This document shows, piece after piece, positions 43,369-51,849 of a DNA stretch of 64,000 nt. The DNA lies in NCBI GenBank assembly GCA_963724385.1, contig CAVRUJ010000002.1:434001-498000 (forward strand), written 5' to 3'. Position numbers and translations under genes: made by a program. The DNA comes from DASXQK01 sp963724385. GTDB lineage: Bacteria; Pseudomonadota; Alphaproteobacteria; Dongiales; Dongiaceae. A model generated the notes under the pieces. It was not told where the DNA came from. It did not search any database and worked only from the letters and a program-made list of their open reading frames with translations. Position 1 is the first letter of the stretch. Every line of letters begins with the position of its first letter.

Positions 43369-44667
43369 TCAGCCGGCGGCAGTGTTCAGCCCAGCCGGCT
43401 TCGGCCCTCCGGTCGCCCAGTCCAGCAGCTCGGCCGTGTGGATCATCGGCAGGTCGAGCCCGCCTGACAGATGCTCCAGGCAGCCGATATTGCCGGCGAC
43501 CAGGACCTCGGCCTTGGCCCGGGCGATGTTGGCGAGCTTGCGCGTCTTCAACTGCCCGGCGAAGCCCGGCTGCAGGATGCTGTAGCTGCCGGCCGAGCCG
43601 CAGCAGAGATGGCCATCGGGAATCTCGCACAGCTCGAAGCCGGCCGAAGCGATGAGCCGGCGCGGCAGGGCATCGAGTCCCTGGCCATGCTGCATCGAAC
43701 AGGCCGAATGGTAGGCAACCCGGCGCGGGCCTTCCTGGCGCACCGGCCGCAAGCCGATCTCGTCGAGGATTTCGGTGATGTCGCGGGTAAGAGCGGCGAC
43801 CTTCGCCGCCTTTTCCGCCCATTCCCGATCCTCGCGGAGGAGAAAGCCGTAATCCTTCACCATCGTCCCGCAGCCCGAGGCGTTGACGACGATAGCGTCC
43901 AGGCCTTGGCCTTCGATCACACGCCACCAGGCCGCGATGTTGCGCCTGGCCGAATTAAGCGCCGGCGACTCTTCGCCCAGGTGATGGGTCAGCGCCCCGC
44001 AGCAGCCGGCACCCGCCGCAACCACGACCTCGACGCCGTGACGAGTGAGCAGCCGAATCGTCGCCTCGTTGATTCCCGGACGAAGCACGGTTTGCACGCA
44101 GCCGCTGAGCAGCGCCGCGCGCTTCAGCCGCACGCCTTCGGCTTTAAACACCTGCGGCCGATCGACGGGCGAAGCCTCGGGCAATTTCGCCGGCGCGAGC
44201 TTGGTCATGGCGCCGAGGCGCCCCGGCAGGATCCGGGCGATGGGACGGCCGAAACCGGCAAGGCGCAGCGCGCCCCGGAACAGCGCCGGCCGCGGCAGCA
44301 CGACCGCGAGCAGCTTGCGCAGCCAGCGCTCGCCAAAGGGGCGCCGGAACGTCCGGGCGATGTGCTTGCGGGCATGATCCACCAAATGCATGTAATGGAC
44401 GCCCGAGGGACAGGTGGTCATGCAGGCGAGGCAGGAAAGGCAGCGGTCGATATGTTTGGTCACGGTCGCCGAGGCCGCTTGCCCGCCTTCGAACATGTCT
44501 TTGATCAGATAGATCCGCCCGCGCGGCCCGTCGAGTTCGTCCCCTGTCAGCAGATAGGTGGGGCAGGTCGCGGTGCAGAAGCCGCAGTGGACGCAGGCCC
44601 GGAGGATCTTCTCCGATTGCGCCGTGTCGGGATCCGAAAGCTGGGCAAGGGTGAAGTTGGTCTGCAT
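43369..44667 (-). CDS. glcF: Glycolate oxidase iron-sulfur subunit
   Basis: This 432-residue electron-transfer subunit of the membrane-associated glycolate (2-hydroxy acid) dehydrogenase has two 4Fe-4S ferredoxin motifs near the N-terminus (CVHCGFCTATCPTY and CLSCLACMTTCPSG). It also has two CCG domains (SGCVQ with AGCCGALTHH, and CSMQHGQ with LCCGSAGSYS) that bind further clusters or haem-like cofactors. The ATG at 44667 is 1 bp after the glcE stop. It is the last gene of glcD-glcE-glcF. Confidence 0.94.
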   Translation of the reverse strand: MQTNFTLAQLSDPDTAQSEKILRACVHCGFCTATCPTYLLTGDELDGPRGRIYLIKDMFEGGQAASATVTKHIDRCLSCLACMTTCPSGVHYMHLVDHARKHIARTFRRPFGERWLRKLLAVVLPRPALFRGALRLAGFGRPIARILPGRLGAMTKLAPAKLPEASPVDRPQVFKAEGVRLKRAALLSGCVQTVLRPGINEATIRLLTRHGVEVVVAAGAGCCGALTHHLGEESPALNSARRNIAAWWRVIEGQGLDAIVVNASGCGTMVKDYGFLLREDREWAEKAAKVAALTRDITEILDEIGLRPVRQEGPRRVAYHSACSMQHGQGLDALPRRLIASAGFELCEIPDGHLCCGSAGSYSILQPGFAGQLKTRKLANIARAKAEVLVAGNIGCLEHLSGGLDLPMIHTAELLDWATGGPKPAGLNTAAG

Positions 44668-44668
44668 C

Positions 44669-45862
44669 TCAGACGCCCGGATACATGCGGCCAGGATTGA
44701 ACCGGCCCAGCGGATCGAAACTCTCCTTGACCCGCCGGGTCAGGGCCGCAAGCGCCGGCTCCTGGGGCTGGAACACGTCCACTGCCGCGCGGATCGCGAT
44801 CGGGGCGCGGACCAAAGTCGCGTGGCCGCCGGTGGCCGCGAGCGCAGTCCTGAGGCGTCCGGCCCCGGCATCGCCCTCGGCGGCGATGGCAAGCCAGATG
44901 AGCCCGCCGCCCCAGTCGTAGAAATAGCGCTCCACCGGTCCGCAGGCCCTGAGCACATCGGCGCCAATCGTGGGCGGCACGGACAGCCGCCAGATCGCCG
45001 CCGCGTGATCGCCGCGGAAGGGCAAGAGATTGCGCACACCTCGCCAGAGCACGATGGACTCGATTTCCCCCAGCGCCTCGGAGGATGCCTCCAGCTCCTT
45101 GGCCAGCATGCTTAGGCGCTGGGCGACCGAGCGCGGCGTGCCCTCCAGGCGCAGCAGGGTCACAGCACTTCCCACATCGGCGTGGGGCAGCATGCGGGCC
45201 GCCGCCTCGGGCAGGTGAACCGCGCCGGAGACATCCTCCGGGCTTCCCAAGGCCCGGCTCATGACCAGCATGGCCGCCGAATCCGCGAGCCCGCGGATCA
45301 TCAAGGTCCGGACCGCTTCGGGCGCCGGTTGCAGCTTCAGGGTCGCCGAGGCGATGGCGGCCAGGCTGCCGAAGCTTCCCGCCAGCAGCTTGCAGAGATC
45401 ATAGCCGGTGACGTTCTTCATCACCCGTCCGCCGGTCTTGAATATCTCCCCCCGGCCGTTGACTGCGGTCGCGCCCAGAAGATGGTCACGCAGCGCCCCA
45501 ACCTTGATCCGCCGGGGTCCTGCGAGATTGCAGGCGATCATGCCGCCGAGCGTGCCTCGGGCGGCTTCCAAGCCGAAAAGCGGCCCCAAATCCGGCGGCT
45601 CGAAGGCCAGCATCTGGCCATTGGCCGCGAGCAGCCTTTCGATTTCGGCCACCGGCGTGCCGGCACCGGCGCTCAGGACGAGTTCTTCCGGCTCATAGAG
45701 GCTGACGCCGGCAAGGCGAGAGAGATCCAGGATCTGGGCGGCCTGGACCGGACGGCCGAAATCGCGCTTGCTGCCTTGACCCAAAAGCTCCAGCGGCCCG
45801 TCGCTGTCGGCGACCGCGACCGACAGCTCCTCGGCCGTGGCGGGCTCCACAGGCGCCGGCAT
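44669..45862 (-). CDS. glcE: Glycolate oxidase FAD-binding subunit GlcE
   Basis: The 397-residue protein has a PCMH-type FAD domain (LLGQGSKRDFGRP, GTLGGMIACNLAGPRRI and MKNVTGYDLCKLLAGSFGSL), the hallmarks of GlcE. The start is ATG 45860-45862, sharing one base with the glcD stop (TGATG). A longer open frame to 45991 is out of step with the family N-terminus and lies inside glcD. It works with GlcD and GlcF to oxidise glycolate to glyoxylate, feeding electrons to quinone. Confidence 0.93.
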   Translation of the reverse strand: MPAPVEPATAEELSVAVADSDGPLELLGQGSKRDFGRPVQAAQILDLSRLAGVSLYEPEELVLSAGAGTPVAEIERLLAANGQMLAFEPPDLGPLFGLEAARGTLGGMIACNLAGPRRIKVGALRDHLLGATAVNGRGEIFKTGGRVMKNVTGYDLCKLLAGSFGSLAAIASATLKLQPAPEAVRTLMIRGLADSAAMLVMSRALGSPEDVSGAVHLPEAAARMLPHADVGSAVTLLRLEGTPRSVAQRLSMLAKELEASSEALGEIESIVLWRGVRNLLPFRGDHAAAIWRLSVPPTIGADVLRACGPVERYFYDWGGGLIWLAIAAEGDAGAGRLRTALAATGGHATLVRAPIAIRAAVDVFQPQEPALAALTRRVKESFDPLGRFNPGRMYPGV

Positions 45863-47349
45863 CAGAAGCGGGGCAGCTCGGGATGAGGAAGCTTGCCCGC
45901 GCTCACATGCATGCGGCCCAGCTCGGCGCAGCGATGGAGCACAGGGAACATCTTGCCGGGATTGAGCAGGCCCTCGGCGTCGAAGGCGCATTTCAGGCGC
46001 TCCTGCTGGGCGAGATCGGTCTCGTTGAACATCTCGCCCATGAGGTCGCGCTTTTCCACGCCCACGCCATGCTCGCCTGTCAGAACGCCGCCCACGGCGA
46101 CGCAGAGCCTCAGGATATCGGCGCCGAAGGCCTCGGCCGTCTCCAGCTCGCCCGGCTTGTTGGCGTCATAGAGGATCAGCGGATGAAGGTTGCCGTCGCC
46201 AGCGTGGAACACGTTGGCGACGCGGAGCCCGCAGGCTCGGGACATCCCCTGCATCTTCGCCAGCACCTCCGGCAAGCGCCGGCGAGGGATGGTGCCGTCC
46301 ATGCAGTAGTAGTCGGGCGAGATGCGGCCTACCGCCGGAAAGGCGGCCTTGCGCCCGGCCCAGAAACGCTGACGTTCGGCCTCGTCCCGGCTGGCCCGGA
46401 CGGAGGCCGACCCGCAGGCCTTGGCGATCTGTTCCACCCGCTGGATCAGCTCGTCCACTTCCACCGCCGGCCCGTCGAGCTCGACGATCAGCAGCGCCTC
46501 CGCGTCGCGCGGGTAGCCCGCATGGACGAAATCCTCGGCCGCCAGGATGGCCGGCCGGTCCATCATTTCCATGCCCGCCGGAATGATGCCAGCGGCGATC
46601 ACCTTGGCGACGCATGTGCCGGCGTCCTCGCAACTGGCAAACCCGAGGAGCAGCGCCCGCTGGGTGGTCGGTTTCCTCAAGATGCGCACCGTCACCTCGG
46701 TCACCACGCCCAGCAGGCCTTCGGAGCCGGTCACCACGCCCAAGAGATCGAAGCCGCCGGCATCGAGGTGCCGGCCGCCGAGGCGCAGCACTTCGCCGGT
46801 TATCAGGACCATCTCGAGGCCCAGCAGATTGTTGCCAGTCATGCCGTATTTCAGGCAATGCACGCCGCCCGAATTCTCGGCCACGTTGCCGCCGATGGTG
46901 CAGGCGATCTGGCTGGAGGGATCGGGCGCGTAGTAGAAGCCCGCCGGCGCCACTGTCTGGCTGATGGCGAGATTGGTGACCCCGGTTTGAACCACGACCG
47001 CCCGGTTGGCGATGTCGACATCGAGCACGCGGTTGAATTTCGCCATGCCCAGCAGCACACCGTCGGCAAGCGGCAATGCCCCGCCGGAAAGCGAGGTGCC
47101 GGCACCCCGGGGCACGACTTTGAGGCGGTTCTGGTGGCAGTAGCGAAGGACGGACGCGACCTCGGCCGTGGTGGAAGGCAGCGCCACCACCAGCGGCGCC
47201 TGGCGGTAGGCCGTCAGTCCGTCGGATTCATAGGCGCGTCTGGCATCGCCATCATCGATGACGCTCTCGGCCGGCAGGATGCGCCGCAGCGCCAGGGCGA
47301 TCTCGGCGCGCCTGGCGATGGCGGCCTGGTCGGGCTCCGGCATGCGCAT
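45862..47349 (-). CDS. glcD: Glycolate oxidase FAD-linked catalytic subunit
   Basis: The 495-residue flavoprotein has the PCMH FAD motif PRGAGTSLSGGALP (about 80-93), PDPSSQIACTIGGNVAENSGG and, in the C-terminal catalytic domain, the metal/substrate residues in VFHAGDGNLHPLI and GVLTGEHGVGVEK. Length and motif order match GlcD rather than D-lactate dehydrogenase, although the two overlap in substrates. It is the first gene of the operon. The following 81 bp to rpmJ, on the same strand upstream, hold no recognisable promoter. Confidence 0.94.
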   Translation of the reverse strand: MRMPEPDQAAIARRAEIALALRRILPAESVIDDGDARRAYESDGLTAYRQAPLVVALPSTTAEVASVLRYCHQNRLKVVPRGAGTSLSGGALPLADGVLLGMAKFNRVLDVDIANRAVVVQTGVTNLAISQTVAPAGFYYAPDPSSQIACTIGGNVAENSGGVHCLKYGMTGNNLLGLEMVLITGEVLRLGGRHLDAGGFDLLGVVTGSEGLLGVVTEVTVRILRKPTTQRALLLGFASCEDAGTCVAKVIAAGIIPAGMEMMDRPAILAAEDFVHAGYPRDAEALLIVELDGPAVEVDELIQRVEQIAKACGSASVRASRDEAERQRFWAGRKAAFPAVGRISPDYYCMDGTIPRRRLPEVLAKMQGMSRACGLRVANVFHAGDGNLHPLILYDANKPGELETAEAFGADILRLCVAVGGVLTGEHGVGVEKRDLMGEMFNETDLAQQERLKCAFDAEGLLNPGKMFPVLHRCAELGRMHVSAGKLPHPELPRF

Positions 47350-47430
47350 GGCCCGGACTCTGGCGAAGGGTTAACCCAGGGTCAATGGTCCCGGGCGACA
47401 GCGCGGCGACGGGCGCGCAGGCCCAGGCGT

Positions 47431-47556
47431 TCAGCCCTGGCGGGCCTTAAAGCGCGGCTTGGTCTTGTTGATGATGTAGACGCGGCCCCTGCGCCGGACC
47501 ATCCGGCTGTCCTTGTGGCGGAGTTTCGCCGACTTCAGCGAGTTCACGACTTTCAT
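47431..47556 (-). CDS. rpmJ: 50S ribosomal protein L36, cysteine-free form
   Basis: The 41-residue protein MKVVNSLKSAKLRHKDSRMV...INKTKPRFKARQG is L36. It lacks the Cys-Cys-Cys-His zinc ribbon of the classical form, so it is the zinc-independent, slightly longer (C-minus, YkgO-like) type. The ATG at 47554-47556 follows GAGGA. The upstream open frame to 47718 is not conserved. Cysteine-free L36 is the usual form in many alphaproteobacteria. Confidence 0.93.
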   Translation of the reverse strand: MKVVNSLKSAKLRHKDSRMVRRRGRVYIINKTKPRFKARQG

Positions 47557-47721
47557 GATCCGATCCTCAGGGCGTGCCGCTTTGGCCTTTTTCGAAGAGG
47601 GCGGAACATAGGCAGGCCGCCCGGCCCTGTCAACCGCAGCCAGCCCAAGGGCCAAGAAGTCGCGAAAACCAAGCCTCAAGCACATCGCGCCTGGATCAAA
47701 GGAATTGCATTGGGTCAACCC

Positions 47722-47735
47722 TCGAAACCTATTGA
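47722..47735. promoter_or_regulatory. Operator-like site C (GntR regulon candidate)
   Basis: TCGAAACCTATTGA, within ACCTATTGACATCTTA and preceded by GCATTGGGTCAA at 47707-47718, closely resembles the sites at 53083 and 59525. The right half TATTGA is identical to site A; the left half is degenerate. The distance between GGGTCAA and ACCTATT is 9 bp shorter than in the other two copies. It is about 150 bp upstream of the cyclase-family gene. Confidence 0.5.
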
Positions 47736-47831
47736 CATCTTACCCACTCATTTCGCAGATTCGCTTTGTCGCCTTGCTTGCCAGGACAGGCATCGACAAA
47801 TACGGAAGGGGCTCCGGAACCTGAGTTTCGC

Positions 47832-47858
47832 CCCCAGAACCTGGGGATCCGAACCCCC
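47832..47858 (+). other. Competing hairpins before the cyclase-family gene
   Basis: GGGG at 47843-47846 can pair leftwards as CCCCAG-AAC-CTGGGG (47832-47846) or rightwards with CCCC at 47854-47857 (loop atccgaa). The two structures exclude each other. They lie 30-55 nt before the ATG at 47888. An attenuator-like role is speculative. Confidence 0.3.
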
Positions 47859-47887
47859 TAGTCGCGCTTGATCCAGCGGAGGCCCCG

Positions 47888-48847
47888 ATGTCCCGACAAT
47901 TGACCCCACCCGCTCCCGTCACCCTCGCCACCTTCGACGCCATGTTCGAGAAGATCAAGAACTGGGGCCGATGGGGCGAGGACGACGAGCTCGGCACCCT
48001 CAACTACATCACGCCGGACAAGATCGCCGCGGCCGCCAGCCTGGTCCGCAAGGGCCGTTGCGTCTCCATGGCGATCCCGATCAACAAGACGGCTGGTCCC
48101 GACAATCCCAACCCGGCCGTGCATCTGATGTCCTTGATGCATGACATACCCATCAGCGAGAGCGGCCTTTCCTTCGGCATGTGCTATCTCGGCATGGCAA
48201 GTCATGGCGACGCCCACACCCACGTCGATGCGCTCAATCACGTCGCATACAAGGGCAAGCTGTACAATGGCAAGCCGGCCTCGCTGCTCACCTCGCGCGG
48301 CTCGGAATGGGGAAGCATCGCGGCCTACAACAAAGGTATCGTCGGCCGGGGCGTGATGCTGGATGCGGCTCGCTATCGCAAGGTGAAGTGGCTCGAGCCC
48401 GGCGAGGCCGTGACCCGCGCCGAACTGGAAGAGATCGAAAAGGCCGAGGGCGTTCGCCTGGGCGAGGGCGACATCCTGGTCTTTCGCACCGGCCATCATG
48501 CGCGCCGGCTGGCGCTTGGCGCCTGGAGCAACGACTATCCGCCGGCCGGCCAGGGCAAGGCCGGACTGCACGTCGATACCGTGCCCTGGATGCATGAACG
48601 GCGCATTGCCGCCTTCCTGCCCGATGGCGACGGCGAGACCGTTCCGAGCAATGTGGAAGGGATGCCCTACCCCATCCATGCGCTGCAGCTTACCTCCATG
48701 GGCATGCTGGTCTCCGATAGCCTGCAGCTCGAGGAGCTGCACCAGGCCTGCGAGGAAGAACAACGCTTTGAATTCATGGTCGTCGGATTGCCGCTCCGTC
48801 TGCCGGGCGCCACGGGCTGTCCGTGGAACCCGATCGCCATGTTCTGA
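47888..48847 (+). CDS. Cyclase-family (kynurenine formamidase-like) metal hydrolase
   Basis: The 319-residue protein belongs to the Cyclase/kynurenine-formamidase family, metal-dependent hydrolases that open amides, lactones or anhydrides. The metal-binding region reads SHGDAHTHVDALNH, a variant of HxGTHxDxxxH with two extra residues. C-terminal LPLRLPGATGCPWNPIAMF is also family-typical. The ATG at 47888 follows GGAGG. It is followed after 27 bp by an SDR gene on the same strand, and a putative GntR-regulon operator lies upstream, so I place it in the catabolic island. The substrate is unknown; a lactone made by the SDR is one idea. Confidence 0.85.
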   Translation: MSRQLTPPAPVTLATFDAMFEKIKNWGRWGEDDELGTLNYITPDKIAAAASLVRKGRCVSMAIPINKTAGPDNPNPAVHLMSLMHDIPISESGLSFGMCYLGMASHGDAHTHVDALNHVAYKGKLYNGKPASLLTSRGSEWGSIAAYNKGIVGRGVMLDAARYRKVKWLEPGEAVTRAELEEIEKAEGVRLGEGDILVFRTGHHARRLALGAWSNDYPPAGQGKAGLHVDTVPWMHERRIAAFLPDGDGETVPSNVEGMPYPIHALQLTSMGMLVSDSLQLEELHQACEEEQRFEFMVVGLPLRLPGATGCPWNPIAMF

Positions 48848-48874
48848 TCAAGTCTGCAAATCAGGGAGAGACAA

Positions 48875-49642
48875 ATGGAGCGCCGCTTTGCCGGCAAGGT
48901 CGCCGTTGTAACCGGTGGAACGCAGGGCATGGGGCAGGCCATTTCCGTCAGGCTTGCCTCGGAAGGGGCGCTGGTCGCCGTGAACCGCCGGCCCGATCTC
49001 AGCGCCGAGGAAACGCTGGCCAAGGTCAAGGCGGCCGGCGGCGAGGCCTTCAACGTCCCCGCCGACATGCGCGATCCCGATCAGGTGAAGGCGATGATCG
49101 CGACGGTGGCCAAGCGCGGCGGGCGCCTCGACTACGTCGTCTCGAACGCCGGCATCAACCCCTTCATGACCTGGGACAACACGCCCATCGAGGAGTTCAA
49201 CAATCTGTTCGAGACGAATGTCCGCGGGAGCTGGGTGGTCTGCACGGAAGGCGCACGCCAGATGGTGGCGGAAGGCCACGGCGGGGCGATCGTCATGACC
49301 AGCTCGATCTCCGCCCATGTCGGTGCGCCGACCCAAGTCGCCTATTGCGGCACCAAGGGCGCCATCAGCATGCTGGCCAAAGCGCTGGGCGCGGTGCTGG
49401 GCAAGCATGGCATCCGCGTCAATGCCATCGAACCCGGCGCCATCGATACGCCCATGGCCGCCGGGCTGTTCGAGCAACCGGATGTGCTGAAATACTATCT
49501 TGAGCGCATCGCGCTCGGGCGCGTCGGCAAGCCCTCGGAGATCGCCTCCGTCGTCGCCTTCCTGCTATCGGACGACGCGAGCTATGTGACCTCGGCAGCC
49601 CTGCTGGTGGACGCCGGCTTCATTGTCAACGCCGAGCTCTGA
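48875..49642 (+). CDS. Short-chain dehydrogenase/reductase, sugar-dehydrogenase-like
   Basis: This 255-residue classical SDR has the cofactor motif TGGTQGMGQ (about 14-22), VSNAG, catalytic Ser in MTSSISAHVG and YCGTK (Tyr-x-x-x-Lys). NRRPDLS at the end of beta-2 suggests NADP(H) acceptance through Arg residues. It follows the cyclase-family gene and is convergent with the aldose-1-epimerase-like gene, which hints at a sugar or sugar-acid substrate. It starts with ATG after AGGGAGAG. Confidence 0.88.
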   Translation: MERRFAGKVAVVTGGTQGMGQAISVRLASEGALVAVNRRPDLSAEETLAKVKAAGGEAFNVPADMRDPDQVKAMIATVAKRGGRLDYVVSNAGINPFMTWDNTPIEEFNNLFETNVRGSWVVCTEGARQMVAEGHGGAIVMTSSISAHVGAPTQVAYCGTKGAISMLAKALGAVLGKHGIRVNAIEPGAIDTPMAAGLFEQPDVLKYYLERIALGRVGKPSEIASVVAFLLSDDASYVTSAALLVDAGFIVNAEL

Positions 49643-49655
49643 GCGGGCCGGCGAT

Positions 49656-50585
49656 TCAGGCGACGTAAATATTGACCGTGCCTTCGATGGAGCGGTTGGG
49701 CTCGAGCACTCGCACGCCATGGCTGGGCACACCCGCTTCCATGCGGTTGAAGCCGTCGTTGGTATTGCTCACCGGCTCGACGCAGACATAGGGATAGTCC
49801 CAGGCGCTGTAGATCTGCATCTTGTCCAGCACCCCATCGGCCTCGATCACGGTGCGATGGCCATCGGGGGCGATCACCTCGGCACGCCCATCCCAGCCTT
49901 CGAACAGCCGGTCGATCACCATTTTCGAAACGTCGGGGCCTTCGGCGAAATCCAGTCCTTCCGTGAGCGGCTGGCAGCCGAGCTCGAGCGCTTCCGGTCC
50001 GTCCGGCGGCCAGACGCCGATGGAAAAGAATTTCAGGCGCGTGCCCGGCGGTTTCGGGAAGTAGGGATGAATGCCCAGCCCCGCCGGCATGGGCCGGTGA
50101 TCCAGCGAGGTGACGCGAAGGCGTATCGACAGCCCTGCATCGGATAGGGCGTAACGCAGCCGTCCGCGGAAGCGGAAGGGAAACGTGCCCGGCGTGGGGT
50201 CGTGGATCATCTCGAGATCGACAGCCGCCTTGCCCTGCTCGCGGATCCTGAAGGTGCGCACGAAGGCCTCGCCATGGGTCATGGTCGGCTCCTCGCGGAT
50301 GTTGCGAGCAAGCGGGTACCTGACGCCGGCGAAATTGAAACCGCCATAGGGGAAGTCGCGTCCGAACAGCGGCCCGGAATAGGGCATCAGCGGAAAGCCA
50401 GCGAAACCGTAGACGACCGGTTTCGCGATGACCGAATCCGGAGTTGGCCGCAGCAAATCTCGGCCCGCATGGCGGAAGCACGCCATCCGTGCCCCGAAAC
50501 CGGGCGCCACGGTCAGCACATAGGGGCCGTGCTCCAATGTGACGAGCGGTCCCGTCTCAGTGGACTGGAGAAAATTATGCCGCAT
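49656..50585 (-). CDS. Aldose 1-epimerase (mutarotase) family protein
   Basis: The 309-residue beta-sandwich protein has the family's substrate-site segments: GFAGFPLMPYSGPLFGRDFP near the start, the His pair around AGLGIHPYFPKP (catalytic His) and CVEPVSNTNDGFNRM (catalytic Glu). These interconvert the anomers of aldoses. The ATG at 50583-50585 shares one base with the stop of the PhzF-like gene. It is the last gene of the leftward four-gene operon. Its presence in an operon of amino-acid-type enzymes suggests a sugar-like moiety in the substrate. Confidence 0.86.
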   Translation of the reverse strand: MRHNFLQSTETGPLVTLEHGPYVLTVAPGFGARMACFRHAGRDLLRPTPDSVIAKPVVYGFAGFPLMPYSGPLFGRDFPYGGFNFAGVRYPLARNIREEPTMTHGEAFVRTFRIREQGKAAVDLEMIHDPTPGTFPFRFRGRLRYALSDAGLSIRLRVTSLDHRPMPAGLGIHPYFPKPPGTRLKFFSIGVWPPDGPEALELGCQPLTEGLDFAEGPDVSKMVIDRLFEGWDGRAEVIAPDGHRTVIEADGVLDKMQIYSAWDYPYVCVEPVSNTNDGFNRMEAGVPSHGVRVLEPNRSIEGTVNIYVA

Positions 50586-51418
50586 CAATCCGGCAGCCTG
50601 ATGGTGCCATCGATGACCAGGCTCGCCTCGCCGGCAATGATGACCGTAGCACCTCTGTCCTCGCACCACAGATCGCCGCCACGGGGCGAAAGCTGGCGGC
50701 TATGGATCTTCGTCTTGCCCATTCTCTCGGCCCAATAGGGAACGATGATGCGGTGCGCGGTGCCGCAAACCGGATCTTCCGGCAGACCGACTTTGGGCGC
50801 AAACACTCGAATCACGATGTCGGATGCCGCGTCGCCCGGTGCGGTGGCGATCACTGCGGTTCGATCGAAGGTCGACACGCACGCCAGGTCCGGCTGCATA
50901 TCGGCGACGATGGCCGCATCGCCGAAGATCGCGACGTAGCCGAATGGCGCCACCCAGGTCTCCTGCGGGCGTGCGCCCAGCGCCGCCTCGATATCCGCAA
51001 TGCGATCGACGCGGCTTGCCGGCATGGCCGGAAAATCGATGCAGATGCGCTCGCCCTCGATATGGGCAGAGCGGCTGTCGCCATTCGCCAGATGAAACGT
51101 GACCGCGTGCCGACCAGCGGCCTCTCCGGCGGCAAGCCCGTCACGAAGCGCGACATGGGCGGCCGCCAAGGTCGCATGGCCCGCTCCCGGATGCGGGCCC
51201 TCAGCCGTAAAGAATCTGAGCGGCGTTTCGCCTCCCGACACTTCGCCCCCTGGCGCTTCGCCAATCACCGCGACGACGTCGGCGCGCAATATCGTGCAGG
51301 CGGTCGCCAAGGCCCGATCGGATGCGCCGCCCACGCCGCTCAGTACGAAAGCGGGATTGCCGTGCCGTGGGTCCGTCGCGAAGGTGACGATCTGGTAGAG
51401 ATTGGCGCGCGATGACAT
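50585..51418 (-). CDS. PhzF-family isomerase-like protein with altered active site
   Basis: The 277-residue protein has the PhzF fold signatures HGNPAFVL near the start, HPGAGHATLAAAHVALRD and EDPVCGTAHRIIVPYW. Members are isomerases/epimerases such as trans-2,3-dihydro-3-hydroxyanthranilate isomerase. The catalytic glutamate normally found in a NLSET motif is missing: the matching segment reads TILRADVVAV. Either a nearby Asp takes over or this paralogue has another activity. It shares one base with both the upstream RidA and the downstream epimerase genes (TGATG junctions). Confidence 0.85.
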   Translation of the reverse strand: MSSRANLYQIVTFATDPRHGNPAFVLSGVGGASDRALATACTILRADVVAVIGEAPGGEVSGGETPLRFFTAEGPHPGAGHATLAAAHVALRDGLAAGEAAGRHAVTFHLANGDSRSAHIEGERICIDFPAMPASRVDRIADIEAALGARPQETWVAPFGYVAIFGDAAIVADMQPDLACVSTFDRTAVIATAPGDAASDIVIRVFAPKVGLPEDPVCGTAHRIIVPYWAERMGKTKIHSRQLSPRGGDLWCEDRGATVIIAGEASLVIDGTIRLPD

Positions 51419-51837
51419 CAGGCCGTCAGCGGCTTATAGGCCACGACTTTCATCTCGACCTTGCAGGGAAACATGAAGCGCATGGGGAAGATCGAGCGAA
51501 CCGGCGGATCCTTCTTGAAATAGGTCTTGTAGATCGCGTTGAAGCGGACGAAGTCCCGCGGATCGGTCAGCCAGCACTCGACGCTCACGACGTCGTCGAG
51601 CGTGCAATCGGCAACCGCCAGCGCCGCCTTGATGAAATCGAACGTGCCGTGAACCTGTTCCTCGAAGGGCATCCCGTGGTTGCCCGTGCCGTCGTCGAGG
51701 ATGTTGCCCGCCTCGTCATATGTGAGATCGAGCGGGTTGAACACCCATGCGCCGAAGGCGGAGGTGAAGACGAAATCGCCGGCCCTGATGGCTTTCGAAA
51801 TCGGCACGGCATGATCGATCGGAAAGGCCTTCTTCAT
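51418..51837 (-). CDS. RidA/YjgF family protein
   Basis: This 139-residue RidA-fold protein has PISKAIRAGDFVFTSAFGAW near the start and SVECWLTDPRDFVRFNAIYK. Classical RidA hydrolyses reactive imines and enamines released by PLP enzymes; many paralogues in catabolic operons have specific deaminase roles. The conserved C-terminal Arg of true RidA corresponds to the R of PVRSIFPMR. It sits directly after the PLP enzyme gene (12-bp gap) and before the PhzF-like gene, as expected if it processes an imine intermediate. Confidence 0.9.
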   Translation of the reverse strand: MKKAFPIDHAVPISKAIRAGDFVFTSAFGAWVFNPLDLTYDEAGNILDDGTGNHGMPFEEQVHGTFDFIKAALAVADCTLDDVVSVECWLTDPRDFVRFNAIYKTYFKKDPPVRSIFPMRFMFPCKVEMKVVAYKPLTA

Positions 51838-51849
51838 CCCTTCAGCTCC

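Larger units (their letters stand above)
47557..47887. other. Divergent intergenic region rpmJ / cyclase-family gene
   Basis: These 331 bp have no gene I can support. They contain an operator-like site at 47722-47735, described separately, a TTGACA hexamer at 47732-47737 reading toward the cyclase gene, and two mutually exclusive hairpins just before that gene. Base composition between 47680 and 47810 is more AT-rich than the surroundings, as expected for a promoter region. Confidence 0.5.

Noticed and set aside
47833..47870. Reverse-strand GGGGGTTCGGATCCCC resembling a tRNA T-arm
   Set aside because: No acceptor, D-arm or anticodon stem can be placed around it and there is no CCA-type end; treated as simple hairpins.
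45883..47871. 662-residue forward frame over glcD and rpmJ
   Set aside because: Antisense shadow of GlcD and L36; no motif.
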